From contig JAISBP010000006.1 in the NCBI GenBank assembly GCA_031266135.1, positions 1-41,699 on the forward strand: 41,699 nt of DNA, read 5' to 3'. This DNA comes from Holosporales bacterium. GTDB lineage: Bacteria; Pseudomonadota; Alphaproteobacteria; RUG11792. The position numbers and the translations under genes were made by a program. Shown in pieces: positions 8,785-17,953 of this stretch. Position 1 is the stretch's first letter; each line of letters starts with the position of its first letter. Under the pieces are notes generated by a model that searched no databases, was not told the origin of the DNA, and saw only the letters and a program-made list of their open reading frames with translations.

Positions 8785-8858
8785 TGGGAGATAGTTTAGC
8801 GGTAGAACTACCGGCTCTGGACCGGTCAACCTTGGTTCGAATCCAGGTCTCCCAGCCA
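8785..8858 (+). tRNA. tRNA-Gln (anticodon CTG)
   Basis: A full cloverleaf with encoded CCA. Acceptor TGGGAGA (8785-8791) pairs with TCTCCCA (8848-8854), with discriminator G8855 and CCA at 8856-8858. The anticodon stem ACCGG/CCGGT encloses CTCTGGA, giving anticodon CTG (8817-8819), which reads CAG. The T arm is CTTGG-TTCGAAT-CCAGG. A hairpin ATCGGTT/AACCGAT follows near 8880-8896 but has no T-run. Confidence 0.95.
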
Positions 8859-8916
8859 CAGGTGCCATCGCAACAGGCCAATCGGTTAAAACCGATCAGA
8901 AACAGAGGGTGCAGTT

Positions 8917-9468
8917 TTAGGTAAGTTTTCGAACCGATAATTCCACCACACTGTACATTCGCTTAAGCTCTAGCCGGAGGCTATATCTGGTCTCTTCCTC
9001 AACACGGAAATCCATAACCAGGGGCTCGGGTCCGTTTAAGGTTAGTATGAGATAATCACTGCCAATGCCGTGTTTGTGGGAACGCAGAGTATGAACAAAA
9101 ACTGGGAATGCATGGTAATCATTAAGCAGCCCGAAAGAATGATGTAGACAGACGTAGATCCAAGAAGAGTTAATTTCCTTTTCTGACAAATCAACGTACT
9201 TATACCCAGTTATCACTGGGATATGGGGCAGGTCATGGGTCCGCTCTGCACTTGTGAATTCATCCCAGCTCAATCCTATACCGAATCGAATAGTGGTATC
9301 CTTCGAAGGAGGAGGCGGTGGGACTGGAATTACTGGGGAGCAATCCACTTTGTCCATTGCTGGTGAGCTAGGGAAGTCTTTAGCTGTTGGTGTTTCATCT
9401 GGAGTCGTTGCTTGAGTATGCAGTATTCCTCTGGTAAGTATTGCCAATGTCATGATTAGTTTTTTCAT
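8917..9468 (-). CDS. Secreted hypothetical protein with proline-rich linker
   Basis: 183 aa, not recognised. Residues 1-20 form a signal peptide (MKKLIMTLAI..., cleavage after HTQA). A low-complexity Thr/Pro segment with a run of five prolines (50-54) follows, then a folded-looking domain of about 125 residues rich in beta-type sequence (ITGYKYVDLSEKEINSSWIY). It is probably periplasmic or exported. It is a single gene between tRNA-Gln and pntB, with a 110-bp AT-rich gap on the pntB side. No function can be assigned. Confidence 0.7.
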   Translation of the reverse strand: MKKLIMTLAILTRGILHTQATTPDETPTAKDFPSSPAMDKVDCSPVIPVPPPPPSKDTTIRFGIGLSWDEFTSAERTHDLPHIPVITGYKYVDLSEKEINSSWIYVCLHHSFGLLNDYHAFPVFVHTLRSHKHGIGSDYLILTLNGPEPLVMDFRVEEETRYSLRLELKRMYSVVELSVRKLT

Positions 9469-9582
9469 CTTAATGTTCCATTGTTGGATTATTCTGATAG
9501 GGATTATATATTATCTTTATTGCTAATGTCAATCATAATACTATGTTGATATTAGAGATTTACTAAGAAATCGATGTGTGGA

Positions 9583-10992
9583 CTAGTGCATACCATGTAT
9601 TTCTCTCAATATATTTTCGGATACTTTCTTGGCGTCACCCAGCACCAGCATGGTATTGCCGTAGTAGAATAGTGGGTTATCTATCCCGGCATACCCAGCT
9701 CCCAATGATCGTTTGATGAATATCACGGTCTTTGCTTTTTCGACATCGAGCACAGGCATTCCATAGATCGGCGAATTCTTATCGGTCTTGGCCGATGGAT
9801 TAGTTATATCATTGGCCCCTATAACGAGGGCTACATCAGTATTCGCAAATTCATGATTAATATCATCGATCTCGAATACTTCCTCATATGGAATATTGGC
9901 CTCAGCCAATAGGACGTTCATATGCCCTGGCATCCGCCCCGCCACCGGATGAATCGCGTATTTCACGGTGATGTCGTTCTTCTTCAGAGTATCCGCCATT
10001 TCACGGATAATATGCTGAGCCTGTGAGACCGCCATACCATATCCAGGGACTATCATCACTGAGCTGGCATTGTGGATAATGAACGCCGCATCCTCAGCAC
10101 TGCATACCTTGATATCTCGCATTTGCGCTTTGGATTCTTGAGGTATCCCGGATCCAGTACCGACTCCACCAATCATGACGTTGATGAGTGACCTATTCAT
10201 GCCCTTGCACATGATGCCGCTCAGGATTGCACCGGAGGTCCCAACCAATGCTCCGACTATTATCAGGAGATTATTGTTCAGTGTGAAGCCGATCCCAGCG
10301 GCCGTCCACCCCGAATATGAGTTCAGCATCGAGACGATGACGGGCATATCGGCTCCCCCAATCGGCATTATCAATAGGTATCCGATCAGGAGTGATACAA
10401 GTATCAATCCCGTAAAGACGGTGGCCGATTGACACGATACAAAGCATCCGATTAATAGTATTATGATGATTCCAATCAAAAGATTCAGCTTATGTTGCCC
10501 ACGGAAAGATAGGGGCTTCCTGATGATGCCATGCAGCTTCCCAAACGCCACGACGGAGCCCGTGAATGTCAGGGCGCCTATCGTTGCTCCCAGCGACATC
10601 TCAATTGCATTTGAGGTTGGTATGATGCCCACCGGGGATAATGGTATTCCGTGGAGGTTTGGAGCCAAATAAACTGATACCGCGATACAGACTGCTGCCA
10701 ATCCTACGAGGCTGTGGAATGCCGCTATCAATTGTGGTAGGTTCGTCATATCGGTACGTTTTGCGATGCGGTATCCAACTCCTCCTCCAACAGCTATCGC
10801 CAGTAGTGTCAGGAGGTAATGCACTCCGATGCTACTGATGTTTGATAATAGTGGGACTGATATGGCGATCAACATCCCTATTCCTCCGAATAGATTGCCT
10901 CGATGTGAGGTGGAGGCGGAGGAAAGCCCCCGCAGCGCCAAAATAAAAAAGACACATACAATGATGAATAACAAACCTATCTGGTAAGACAT
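9583..10992 (-). CDS. pntB: NAD(P) transhydrogenase subunit beta
   Basis: Membrane subunit of the proton-translocating transhydrogenase that makes NADPH from NADH using the proton gradient. It is 469 aa, the usual size. The N-terminal part has multiple transmembrane helices. The C-terminal NADP(H) domain shows GYGMAVSQAQ, HPVAGRMPGHMNVLLAEA, GANDITNPSA, MPVLDVEKA and KRSLGAGYAG. The ATG has AAGG upstream. The partner subunits pntAA/pntAB, normally directly upstream in one operon, are not present; the upstream 300 bp are non-coding and the next gene is the divergent rsmH. The alpha subunit must be elsewhere for this protein to function. Confidence 0.95.
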   Translation of the reverse strand: MSYQIGLLFIIVCVFFILALRGLSSASTSHRGNLFGGIGMLIAISVPLLSNISSIGVHYLLTLLAIAVGGGVGYRIAKRTDMTNLPQLIAAFHSLVGLAAVCIAVSVYLAPNLHGIPLSPVGIIPTSNAIEMSLGATIGALTFTGSVVAFGKLHGIIRKPLSFRGQHKLNLLIGIIIILLIGCFVSCQSATVFTGLILVSLLIGYLLIMPIGGADMPVIVSMLNSYSGWTAAGIGFTLNNNLLIIVGALVGTSGAILSGIMCKGMNRSLINVMIGGVGTGSGIPQESKAQMRDIKVCSAEDAAFIIHNASSVMIVPGYGMAVSQAQHIIREMADTLKKNDITVKYAIHPVAGRMPGHMNVLLAEANIPYEEVFEIDDINHEFANTDVALVIGANDITNPSAKTDKNSPIYGMPVLDVEKAKTVIFIKRSLGAGYAGIDNPLFYYGNTMLVLGDAKKVSENILREIHGMH

Positions 10993-11309
10993 GAGACCTT
11001 AAAACACGTAATCGAAGTCTGCGCATAACGATACACCAGCGCAATACAAAATCCAAGTGGGTGACTTACGAACATAATTGGGAAAAGGCTTCAACATCCC
11101 ATCTATTTCAGGATTTCCACCGAATCAGTATCTTACTGTGCCAATAAGCAAAGTACACGTTCTCAGAAATATTTGTTGAATATTTACTGAAGGCCATTAT
11201 ATAATGCGCAGATTGAGGCTTCCCGTGAAGCCGAGTTGTTGAGTTTGCCTAGACTGGTCCCTTGGGTTCTTGGAGGATGTCTACCATTAGAAGTTAGTGT
11301 TTTTTTGCT
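10993..11309. other. Divergent intergenic region pntB/rsmH
   Basis: No gene is supported. It lacks both pntA and mraZ, which often precede these genes. It contains the rsmH promoter (11177-11206), and a small GC-rich hairpin near 11216-11232 in the rsmH leader. Confidence 0.5.
11177..11206 (+). promoter_or_regulatory. Putative sigma-70 promoter of rsmH-ftsL-ftsI
   Basis: TTGAAT (11177-11182) and a perfect TATAAT (11201-11206) are separated by 18 bp. This predicts a leader of about 95 nt before the rsmH ATG. Confidence 0.55.
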
Positions 11310-12224
11310 ATGAACCACGTTCCTGTTTTGGTAGATGAAGTTTTGTCGATACTATCTCCTAAAGGTGGAGATAGGGTTATCGATGCGACTTTCGGAGGTG
11401 GAGGACACACGATGGAGCTCCTAGAGAGGTGCGATTGCCGCGTTCTGGGAGTGGACCGTGACCCGGATACCACCTCGAGAGCCCTGCAAGTAAAGTCCCA
11501 ATATCCCGACAGATTTGACTTCGTCCTGGGGAAGTTCTCGGGGTTATATACTCTCCTTGAGGAGCACGGTAAATTCGATGGCATATTATTCGATTTCGGC
11601 GTCTCATCATTTCAACTGGATAATCCGGGGCGAGGATTCGCGTTCTCCAAGGACGGGGTACTCGATATGAGGATGTCGAAGGATGGGATTTCTGCATTCG
11701 ATGTAATCAATACATTCTCTGAATCTGATCTGGCAGATATTATTTGGACATACGGTGATGAACCAAGGGCGAGGAAGATCGCGGCCGCAATAGTCGACGC
11801 CAGGAAGAAGTCTAAGATAGAGACGACGGCGACCCTCAGATCAATCGTAGGCAGTGTCTTTAAAAATCAAGTTATCAGGAAGAATTATTCAAATATCGAT
11901 GTTGCTACAAAGACATTTCAGGCCATCAGAATTTTCGTGAATGATGAGTTGACCGAGATCGATACGGCCATCAAGAATCTGCCGAAGATTCTAAATGACG
12001 GCGCTAGGATAGCCATGATTTCATTTCATGCATTGGAGGATAGGATCGTGAAGTGTTGGTCAAAGCTAAATAGAGACCATTTTACCCCCATAAACAAAAA
12101 GGTGATAAAACCACATATCAATGAAATTAAAAAAAATCCACGATCTAGGTCTGCAATTCTGAGGGGTTTTGTATATAATGAACATGGGAAGGACGTCGAA
12201 GATGTGTTCGGAAAACTAGGATGA
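11310..12224 (+). CDS. rsmH: 16S rRNA (cytosine1402-N4)-methyltransferase RsmH (MraW)
   Basis: SAM-dependent methyltransferase for C1402 of 16S rRNA, conserved at the head of the division and cell-wall cluster. The family N-terminus NHVPVLVDEVL and the SAM-binding loop DATFGGGGHT (25-34) are clear, followed by LGVDRDP, LFDFGVSSFQLD and, near the C-terminus, ISFHALEDRIVK. The length of 304 aa is normal. The ribosome binding site is weak. The gene overlaps ftsL by four bases (ATGA), so they are translationally coupled. mraZ is missing upstream. Confidence 0.96.
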   Translation: MNHVPVLVDEVLSILSPKGGDRVIDATFGGGGHTMELLERCDCRVLGVDRDPDTTSRALQVKSQYPDRFDFVLGKFSGLYTLLEEHGKFDGILFDFGVSSFQLDNPGRGFAFSKDGVLDMRMSKDGISAFDVINTFSESDLADIIWTYGDEPRARKIAAAIVDARKKSKIETTATLRSIVGSVFKNQVIRKNYSNIDVATKTFQAIRIFVNDELTEIDTAIKNLPKILNDGARIAMISFHALEDRIVKCWSKLNRDHFTPINKKVIKPHINEIKKNPRSRSAILRGFVYNEHGKDVEDVFGKLG

Positions 12225-12577
12225 ATAAATCTCTTTGGGTTTCTCTGTTCGTTCTTCTGGTCTTTGGAGTCGCCGTCTCCAGAGTTAAATACGAAGTAGT
12301 TTTCCTCAGGAAGAAATCACAGGCCCTGCAAAACGACATTGAGAAATGCCTCGATGATTTGGTGGTCTATGAAGCCGAGTGGAGTTATCTAAATGATCCT
12401 AAACGTCTAAAGACTCTATGCCAAAAGCACCTCAAGGGAATGCGGCCCATGGAGAATGGGCAGATTATCAGCCACGAAGACCTAGTGAATAGCCAATTTG
12501 AAGAGATGGAAGATGATGATCCGCTAAATAAACGTAAAGCATTCAAGTCTTTTATCGATGATTCTTTGGGAGGCTGA
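12221..12577 (+). CDS. ftsL: Cell division protein FtsL
   Basis: Small bitopic division protein, part of the FtsQLB complex that activates septal wall synthesis. It is 118 aa with a transmembrane segment at about 5-21, then a predicted coiled coil (KKSQALQNDIEKCLDDLVV). The WSYLNDPKRLKTLCQKHL motif is typical of alphaproteobacterial FtsL. Sequence similarity in this family is low, but the position between rsmH and ftsI makes the call firm. The acidic C-terminal tail is longer than in E. coli. Confidence 0.88.
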   Translation: MNKSLWVSLFVLLVFGVAVSRVKYEVVFLRKKSQALQNDIEKCLDDLVVYEAEWSYLNDPKRLKTLCQKHLKGMRPMENGQIISHEDLVNSQFEEMEDDDPLNKRKAFKSFIDDSLGG

Positions 12578-12580
12578 TAG

Positions 12581-14263
12581 TTGAAGGGTACATTCTTCGA
12601 GGGGTTTGCATTATGGAGAAAGTCCAAATCTCACGCGACCCTAATGGAGTGCCTTCGAGTCCGCATCACATTCACATGCATCACTGGGATCCTCATTTTT
12701 GCGGGCGTATCATATAGATTAGCCAACATCATGATCATTGACGAACATAATACATCTACCATATCCATTCAGAAAAATGAAATAATTAGGAAGGCCGATA
12801 TAGTCGATCGAAATGGAGAACTGTTGGCGACGAGCATTACGACGGCATCGTGTTACGGCGATCCATCGGTCGTCATCGATATCGATGATGCCGCCAGGAA
12901 ACTCTCCAAAATCCCGGAACTCCCATCATTTGAGTTGATTAAACAGAAACTCAGCGATAAGAATAAGCACTTCGTTTGGATTATGCGGCACGTCCCACCA
13001 CGGGTCCAGGAGAAGGTGATGGATCTGGGGATCCCGGGGATAGCCCTCCAGAAAGACTATAAGCGAATATATATTCATGGGAATCTGTTTTCTCACGTCA
13101 TAGGATGTTCGGACATCGATGGTAACGGAATCAGTGGTCTCGAGAAGAGGTTCAATGATGAACTGAATAGGCACGCCGAGTCCAGGAAGAAATTGGCGAT
13201 TAGCCTGGACATAAGACTCCAATCCATAATGTATGATGAACTTCAGGAAAGTGTTCAGAAATTCGGTGCCATCGGTGGGAATGCAATCCTGATGACGACG
13301 GATGGCGAGATTCTGGCCATGGTATCACTGCCTGATTTTGATCCGAATGACTTATCCAAAACGATGAGCATCAATATGTTCAACAGGAATACGCTGGGGG
13401 TATTCGAGCCGGGGTCTACCCTCAAGATCCTGAACGTAGCGATAGCGTTGGATTCTGGATCGGCCAGAGTTAATAGTACCTTCGATGCGACGACTCCGAT
13501 CAGGCTGGGCCGTCACATGATCAAAGATTTTAGAGGGAAAAACAGGACTCTATCCCTGGCTGAGGCCTTCGTTTTTTCATCGAATATTGCGGCCGTAAAG
13601 ATTGCACAGAATTTCGGTGTGAAAACACAACGAGAATACCTGAAGAAGTTCGGAATATTCGAGAAGACTCAAATAGAACTCCCTGAGGTGGGGGCCCCCA
13701 TAATCCCGACGCGCTGGAGTGAGGCCACGACCATGACCGTCTCGTATGGGTACGGTATTTCTGTTTCTCCGCTCCAATTAATCACCGCAGTTACGTCCAT
13801 CGTGAATGATGGGCAACGAGTGTATCCGTCGATCCTCAGGGGGCGCGGACGAGTATCTGGCAACCATATTGTTTCTATTGAAACATCGGAGATTGTAAGG
13901 GATTTGATGAGGGCCGTCATTTGCTATGGAACCGGGAAGAAGGCCGGTGTTGAAGGGGTGGACATCATCGGGAAAACCGGGACCACATATAAGATTATGG
14001 GGAAGGGATATGGAACCGATTCAAATCGCGCCAGGATAACGACGTTCGTTGGAGGTTTCCCAAAGGATAAGCCACGATATATGCTCATCGTCATGCTGGA
14101 TAATCCACGGCCCATAGAGGGGACACACGGCTTCGCCACTGCGGGATGGAACGTAGCCCCGACGGCCCATAATATCCTCAAACGCATCATCCCGTTGTTG
14201 AATATCGCCACCAAACCATCCAATCCAGATTTAAGAGTGACGAAGTATATGAAGCTGAATTAA
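12581..14263 (+). CDS. ftsI: Peptidoglycan transpeptidase FtsI (PBP3)
   Basis: Septum-specific class B penicillin-binding protein, 560 aa. It has a transmembrane anchor at about 30-46, a PBP dimerisation domain (IVDRNGELLATSI), and a transpeptidase domain with nucleophile S279-T-L-K282, S333-S-N335, and K465-T-G467. It starts with TTG, preceded by GGGAGG, three bases after the ftsL stop. In most relatives murE, murF and mraY follow; here the cluster ends at ftsI and unrelated sequence begins. An intact FtsI implies that a peptidoglycan septum is still made. Confidence 0.95.
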   Translation: MKGTFFEGFALWRKSKSHATLMECLRVRITFTCITGILIFAGVSYRLANIMIIDEHNTSTISIQKNEIIRKADIVDRNGELLATSITTASCYGDPSVVIDIDDAARKLSKIPELPSFELIKQKLSDKNKHFVWIMRHVPPRVQEKVMDLGIPGIALQKDYKRIYIHGNLFSHVIGCSDIDGNGISGLEKRFNDELNRHAESRKKLAISLDIRLQSIMYDELQESVQKFGAIGGNAILMTTDGEILAMVSLPDFDPNDLSKTMSINMFNRNTLGVFEPGSTLKILNVAIALDSGSARVNSTFDATTPIRLGRHMIKDFRGKNRTLSLAEAFVFSSNIAAVKIAQNFGVKTQREYLKKFGIFEKTQIELPEVGAPIIPTRWSEATTMTVSYGYGISVSPLQLITAVTSIVNDGQRVYPSILRGRGRVSGNHIVSIETSEIVRDLMRAVICYGTGKKAGVEGVDIIGKTGTTYKIMGKGYGTDSNRARITTFVGGFPKDKPRYMLIVMLDNPRPIEGTHGFATAGWNVAPTAHNILKRIIPLLNIATKPSNPDLRVTKYMKLN

Positions 14264-14356
14264 TCAAAACAGTTAATAGACCTCGTTTTGTATCTTCCAG
14301 GAATTGGAATTGTTGGTTTGCCCAAGTTTTTTGAGATTAATAAGGTTAAGAGGTTA

Positions 14357-14462
14357 TATACTCGTTCTACTTACCAAACGCATTATTTTTTGCTTTAATA
14401 ACGCTGGATTTTAGGCATTCATTACACTTAATTTTATATGATTGAAAAGTGGAACGAGTATA
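14357..14462. mobile_element. Putative miniature inverted-repeat element (106 bp)
   Basis: TATACTCGTTCTACTT (14357-14372) and AAGTGGAACGAGTATA (14447-14462) are inverted repeats matching at 15 of 16 positions. The outer TA on both sides could be a TA target duplication, as in IS630/Tc1-type insertions. The inside is AT-rich and non-coding. Alternatively it is only a long hairpin between ftsI and the next gene. No second copy was found in this window. Confidence 0.4.
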
Positions 14463-14502
14463 CATCTCTACATGAATTGTGATTTTTTCTTATTGTGGGA
14501 AT

Positions 14503-15216
14503 TTAGCTTTGCTCATCCACGTTTAATGCAAGTCTAAATATGACTTCAGCCCTAGCTTCAAACGCGAATAATAATAGCAAATTAATATTTTGGAGAGATG
14601 TATCGATTTGATCTTGTTGCCCAGATCGCTGTAACTCTGCCTTATGCTTGTTTAAGATAGATTGCGCCCATGCTGCGCCAGCAAGGTATCTAGCATGATA
14701 CTCTTTCAGAACCTCTATTTTAAGATTTTCTAGGTTGGGAGGGAAAATTCCCCAGTATTCTTCATATTCAGGTTGTGCGAATATGGTCCTAAGGGATGTG
14801 TGATCAGCGGAGAGTGGAGGATTGGCCCACTGATTAATCTTACTTGAATCCACTTCTACTCGAGGAGCATCTGGACCAGATATACCTCTAGCAATAACCT
14901 CCGCTTGCGCTTCAAATGAATATAAACGGTGTAACTGGCCGATTGCACTGTCTGAGCGACCTGGAGTTTGATTTGCCGCTAGACTATGAAAAGAAATTTG
15001 GTTATATAGCTCTTCAGTTGGTATGTGAGTATAATCAACAGGAGTGAGCCAGTGAAGGTTCAGATAACTATGGGTTCCGAATGATGCCCTGAGACTCTCG
15101 TGCTCTGGCGAGATCGCTGAATTTATCCGTGCAGCTGTTGCTGCAGTATCATTGGTTCCCAGGACAGTTGGCGCCATTGCTATGGACAGTGTGAGAATTA
15201 TGGATATTACCTTCAT
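14503..15216 (-). CDS. Secreted hypothetical protein with a duplicated domain
   Basis: The start is taken at the ATG 15214-15216, because AAGGAG lies 7 bp upstream and the product then begins with a good signal peptide (MKVISIILTLSIAMAPTVLG). The product is 237 aa. Two halves are clearly related: residues 36-111 (SPEHESLRASF ... SFEAQAEVIARG) and 136-230 (SADHTSLRTIF ... AFEARAEVIFRL). Both are mostly helical. No known family is recognised. It is convergent with ftsI and divergent from carD. Export and an internal tandem duplication are visible, but function is not. Confidence 0.75.
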   Translation of the reverse strand: MKVISIILTLSIAMAPTVLGTNDTAATAARINSAISPEHESLRASFGTHSYLNLHWLTPVDYTHIPTEELYNQISFHSLAANQTPGRSDSAIGQLHRLYSFEAQAEVIARGISGPDAPRVEVDSSKINQWANPPLSADHTSLRTIFAQPEYEEYWGIFPPNLENLKIEVLKEYHARYLAGAAWAQSILNKHKAELQRSGQQDQIDTSLQNINLLLLFAFEARAEVIFRLALNVDEQS

Positions 15217-15515
15217 AATTGTTCTCCTTATTGGCATGTTTTCTTTATTGTATTATTGCTCTCATTTATTAAATAATTATGAACGAATACAGTTTTTTAT
15301 TTTGGCTATACTTGTTTTAACGATATATATACTTTACTACTTCTATATAAAAACCTGATTATGGAACCTACGAATTCTCTATGAACTCGATATAACTTTC
15401 TACAAAATGTCAGATCTTGAACGTATACAGTGCTGTCAGAGATATTGACTTTTGCTATCAATTATGGTAACTATTTGTTAACGGGTTTTGATTAGAAATT
15501 CTCACGGAGAAGTTT
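15217..15515. other. Divergent intergenic region before carD
   Basis: AT-rich and non-coding. A TTGACT (15445-15450) with an ATGGTAACTA 17 bp on may be the carD promoter, but the -10 match is poor. The open frame at 15152-15358 overlaps the signal peptide on the opposite strand and is not credible as a gene. Confidence 0.4.
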
Positions 15516-16013
15516 ATGGGCTCTGAAGCTGCTTTCGAAATCGGCGCTTGGGTTGTTTATCCATCGCATGGAGTCGGCAGGCTCGACGGGGTAGATAGCT
15601 TCGAGATTGAAGGTAAGATTGTTGAGTTTTTTGTTATAACGTTTCAAAAGAATAAGCTGGTTTTAAAACTTCCGGTCAATAAGGCGATCGAATCTGGACT
15701 AAGAAAAGTTACCAGTAAGAAGAACATGGAAGCAGCCCTCAGCATTTTATTACAAAAAACGAAGAAACGGCGCTTAATGTGGAGTAAAAGAGCCCAGGAG
15801 TATGAAAGCAAGATAAATTCAGGAGATCCAGTCGCAATAGCCGAAGTGATCAGAGAGTTGTACAAGGGAAGTGGTGATGTTGTTCAGTCATTCAGTGAGC
15901 GTCAGATATATCAACACGCCCTCGAGAGACTAGCTCGGGAAATCTCAGTTGTCGATGAAATAGATGAGGATGCTGCCATAAAGAAGTTAGAAAACATACT
16001 CCAGGCGGCATAA
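15516..16013 (+). CDS. carD: CarD-family transcriptional regulator
   Basis: RNA-polymerase-binding regulator that stabilises open promoter complexes, notably at rRNA promoters, and is common in alphaproteobacteria. It is 165 aa, with the family N-terminal RNAP-interacting domain (FEIGAWVVYPSHGVGRLDGV, then LVLKLPVNKAIESGLRKV) and a helical DNA-binding C-terminal domain (KRRLMWSKRAQEYESKI, then ELYKG, FSERQIYQHALERLAREI). GGAGAAG stands ahead of the ATG. It is a single gene, convergent with uvrD with a 33-bp gap and no obvious terminator. Confidence 0.93.
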   Translation: MGSEAAFEIGAWVVYPSHGVGRLDGVDSFEIEGKIVEFFVITFQKNKLVLKLPVNKAIESGLRKVTSKKNMEAALSILLQKTKKRRLMWSKRAQEYESKINSGDPVAIAEVIRELYKGSGDVVQSFSERQIYQHALERLAREISVVDEIDEDAAIKKLENILQAA

Positions 16014-16046
16014 TTAGTTTTTTGATCCTATCAGTGGAATCCAGAC

Positions 16047-17951
16047 TTACAATATCTTTACATGGGCCTTTGGGAGGTTCTGCAGAAACCTCGATGGTTT
16101 CGAGAAGTGACAACCAGATGGGTGCCCATACGTATTCCGAGTGCTGCACAGAGTTATATACGCCTCTTTACGAGCTCTGGTCAGGGCCACGTAACACAGT
16201 CTTCGTTCTTCCTCGATACCTGTGTTCCCCTTATCGGCGACGGCCTTCTGGTGCGGTATGATTCCCTCCTCGAATCCCGGAATGAATACCGTTAGGTATT
16301 CCAACCCCTTGGCCGCGTGGATAGTACTGATGACGACCCTATCCTGGTTGGTCGATCTCGTATGATCCATCACGAGGCTAATGTAATCCAGGAATTCCGA
16401 TACATTTTCGAATTCTTCGAGGGATCTCAGTAATTCATCCAGTGTCTCGATGCGAGCCTCATCTTCAAGGTTCTTTGAATTCTTCAGCATATCGATATAC
16501 CCCGATTCGTCCAGTATCAGCTCCAATAGCTTCCGTACCCTCATGGTCTTCGATTTCTCACGCCACTCATCAAATCCGTTAAAGAAATCATGCAGTTTGG
16601 GCGATGTTTCTCGAGCTGCCCTGGGGATCGATGTACCATTTTCGCTGGCTACTGTATAAAATTTTGAAATAGTCGTTGGACCAATACCTCGTTTCGGTGA
16701 GTTCACGATCCTCTCAAAGGCTATCCCATCATCAGGATTTATCGTTAGTCTTAGGTACGCTATCGCGTCCTTCACCTCTCTTCGTTCATAGAATTTGAGT
16801 CCACCAACGATGTTGTATGGAATACCATCGGCGAGGAGTCTCTCCTCGAATGCCCGCGTCTGAAATGTGGCCCGTACGAGGATGGCCATCTCGCTCAGAG
16901 GTATCCCATTTTTCTGTTTATTAACGATGAGGGAGACAACGAAAATCGCCTCATCGAATGGATTGCGTAATGACTTGATGATGACGGGGAGGCCCGCCTC
17001 TTCATCCGTCCAGAAATCCTTATGCATCCTCATGGAATTGTTGGAAATCAAGGCCCCCGCAGTACTCAGAATATTTTTGGTGGATCTATAGTTCTTTCCA
17101 AGACGTATTATTATTGCCCCCTTGAAATTCCGTTCAAATTTTAGGATGTTATTTACATCGGCTCCACGCCAGCCATAGATCGCCTGATCATCATCTCCTA
17201 CGCAGCAGATATTTCCATGGCCTTGTGATATAAGCTTAAGCCACATATATTGAGCGACGTTGGTATCCTGGTATTCATCGACCATCACATACTTGAACTT
17301 CTTCTGGTATTGCTCGAGGACATCGTCGTTATTCCTGAATATATCGAGGCAAATCATCAGGATATCGCCAAAATCGATGGCATCTAGTGCCGCAATAGCA
17401 TCCTCATAGTGCGCATATATTTTACTGGCCACTTCTTCGTTCGAGAACCGTTGTGAGCTATTCTTGGCGTATTCAACTGGTTGACACTTATCCTTCCAGC
17501 GATTGATATAATAAACCATCGATTTTGGAACAAACTTTTTATCATCTATATCAAGATCCCGCATGATTTTCTTGACGATTCTCAGCTGATCTTCGGCATC
17601 TATTATCGTAAAATTCATCGTCCTATTAAATTTTTGATAGAGTGGCCTGATCATTCTGAGGGCCAATGCATGGAACGTTCCAATCCATAATTGATCATTG
17701 AATTGTGGGGGGCCATAATCGTTGTCCAATAGAGACATCGCTCTTCCCAGCATCTCTTTGGCGGCCTTATTCGTGAATGTTACGGCTAGTATCTCCTCGA
17801 TTGAGCAGAGCCCGAGTGAAACGATATGGGCTATCCGTGATGTCAGAACCTTCGTTTTACCGGTCCCGGCTCCGGCTATTACCAATACGGGGCCATCGGT
17901 CGTTTGAACGGCCTGTTTCTGTTCGTCATTCAGCGAATCGACATCGAACAT
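16047..17951 (-). CDS. uvrD: UvrD/PcrA-type DNA helicase
   Basis: Superfamily 1A 3'-5' helicase for excision repair and removal of stalled complexes. Motifs are in order: Q motif LNDEQKQAV (7-15), Walker A AGAGTGKT (26-33), motif II VDEYQDTN, motif III VGDDDQAIYGWRGAD, motif V ISTIHAAKGLEY, and motif VI RRLCYVALTRARKE. At 634 aa it is about 90 shorter than E. coli UvrD; the missing part is the C-terminal tail, which binds RNA polymerase and UvrB in other species. The ATG lies two bases after the stop of the upstream protease gene, so it is the last gene of the rne operon. Confidence 0.94.
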   Translation of the reverse strand: MFDVDSLNDEQKQAVQTTDGPVLVIAGAGTGKTKVLTSRIAHIVSLGLCSIEEILAVTFTNKAAKEMLGRAMSLLDNDYGPPQFNDQLWIGTFHALALRMIRPLYQKFNRTMNFTIIDAEDQLRIVKKIMRDLDIDDKKFVPKSMVYYINRWKDKCQPVEYAKNSSQRFSNEEVASKIYAHYEDAIAALDAIDFGDILMICLDIFRNNDDVLEQYQKKFKYVMVDEYQDTNVAQYMWLKLISQGHGNICCVGDDDQAIYGWRGADVNNILKFERNFKGAIIIRLGKNYRSTKNILSTAGALISNNSMRMHKDFWTDEEAGLPVIIKSLRNPFDEAIFVVSLIVNKQKNGIPLSEMAILVRATFQTRAFEERLLADGIPYNIVGGLKFYERREVKDAIAYLRLTINPDDGIAFERIVNSPKRGIGPTTISKFYTVASENGTSIPRAARETSPKLHDFFNGFDEWREKSKTMRVRKLLELILDESGYIDMLKNSKNLEDEARIETLDELLRSLEEFENVSEFLDYISLVMDHTRSTNQDRVVISTIHAAKGLEYLTVFIPGFEEGIIPHQKAVADKGNTGIEEERRLCYVALTRARKEAYITLCSTRNTYGHPSGCHFSKPSRFLQNLPKAHVKIL

Positions 17952-17953
17952 AT

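Noticed and set aside
8880-8896. Hairpin after tRNA-Gln as a terminator
   Set aside because: The stem is good but no T-run follows in either direction.
10993-11100. Remnant of pntAB upstream of pntB
   Set aside because: The translated frames here do not resemble the membrane part of the alpha subunit.
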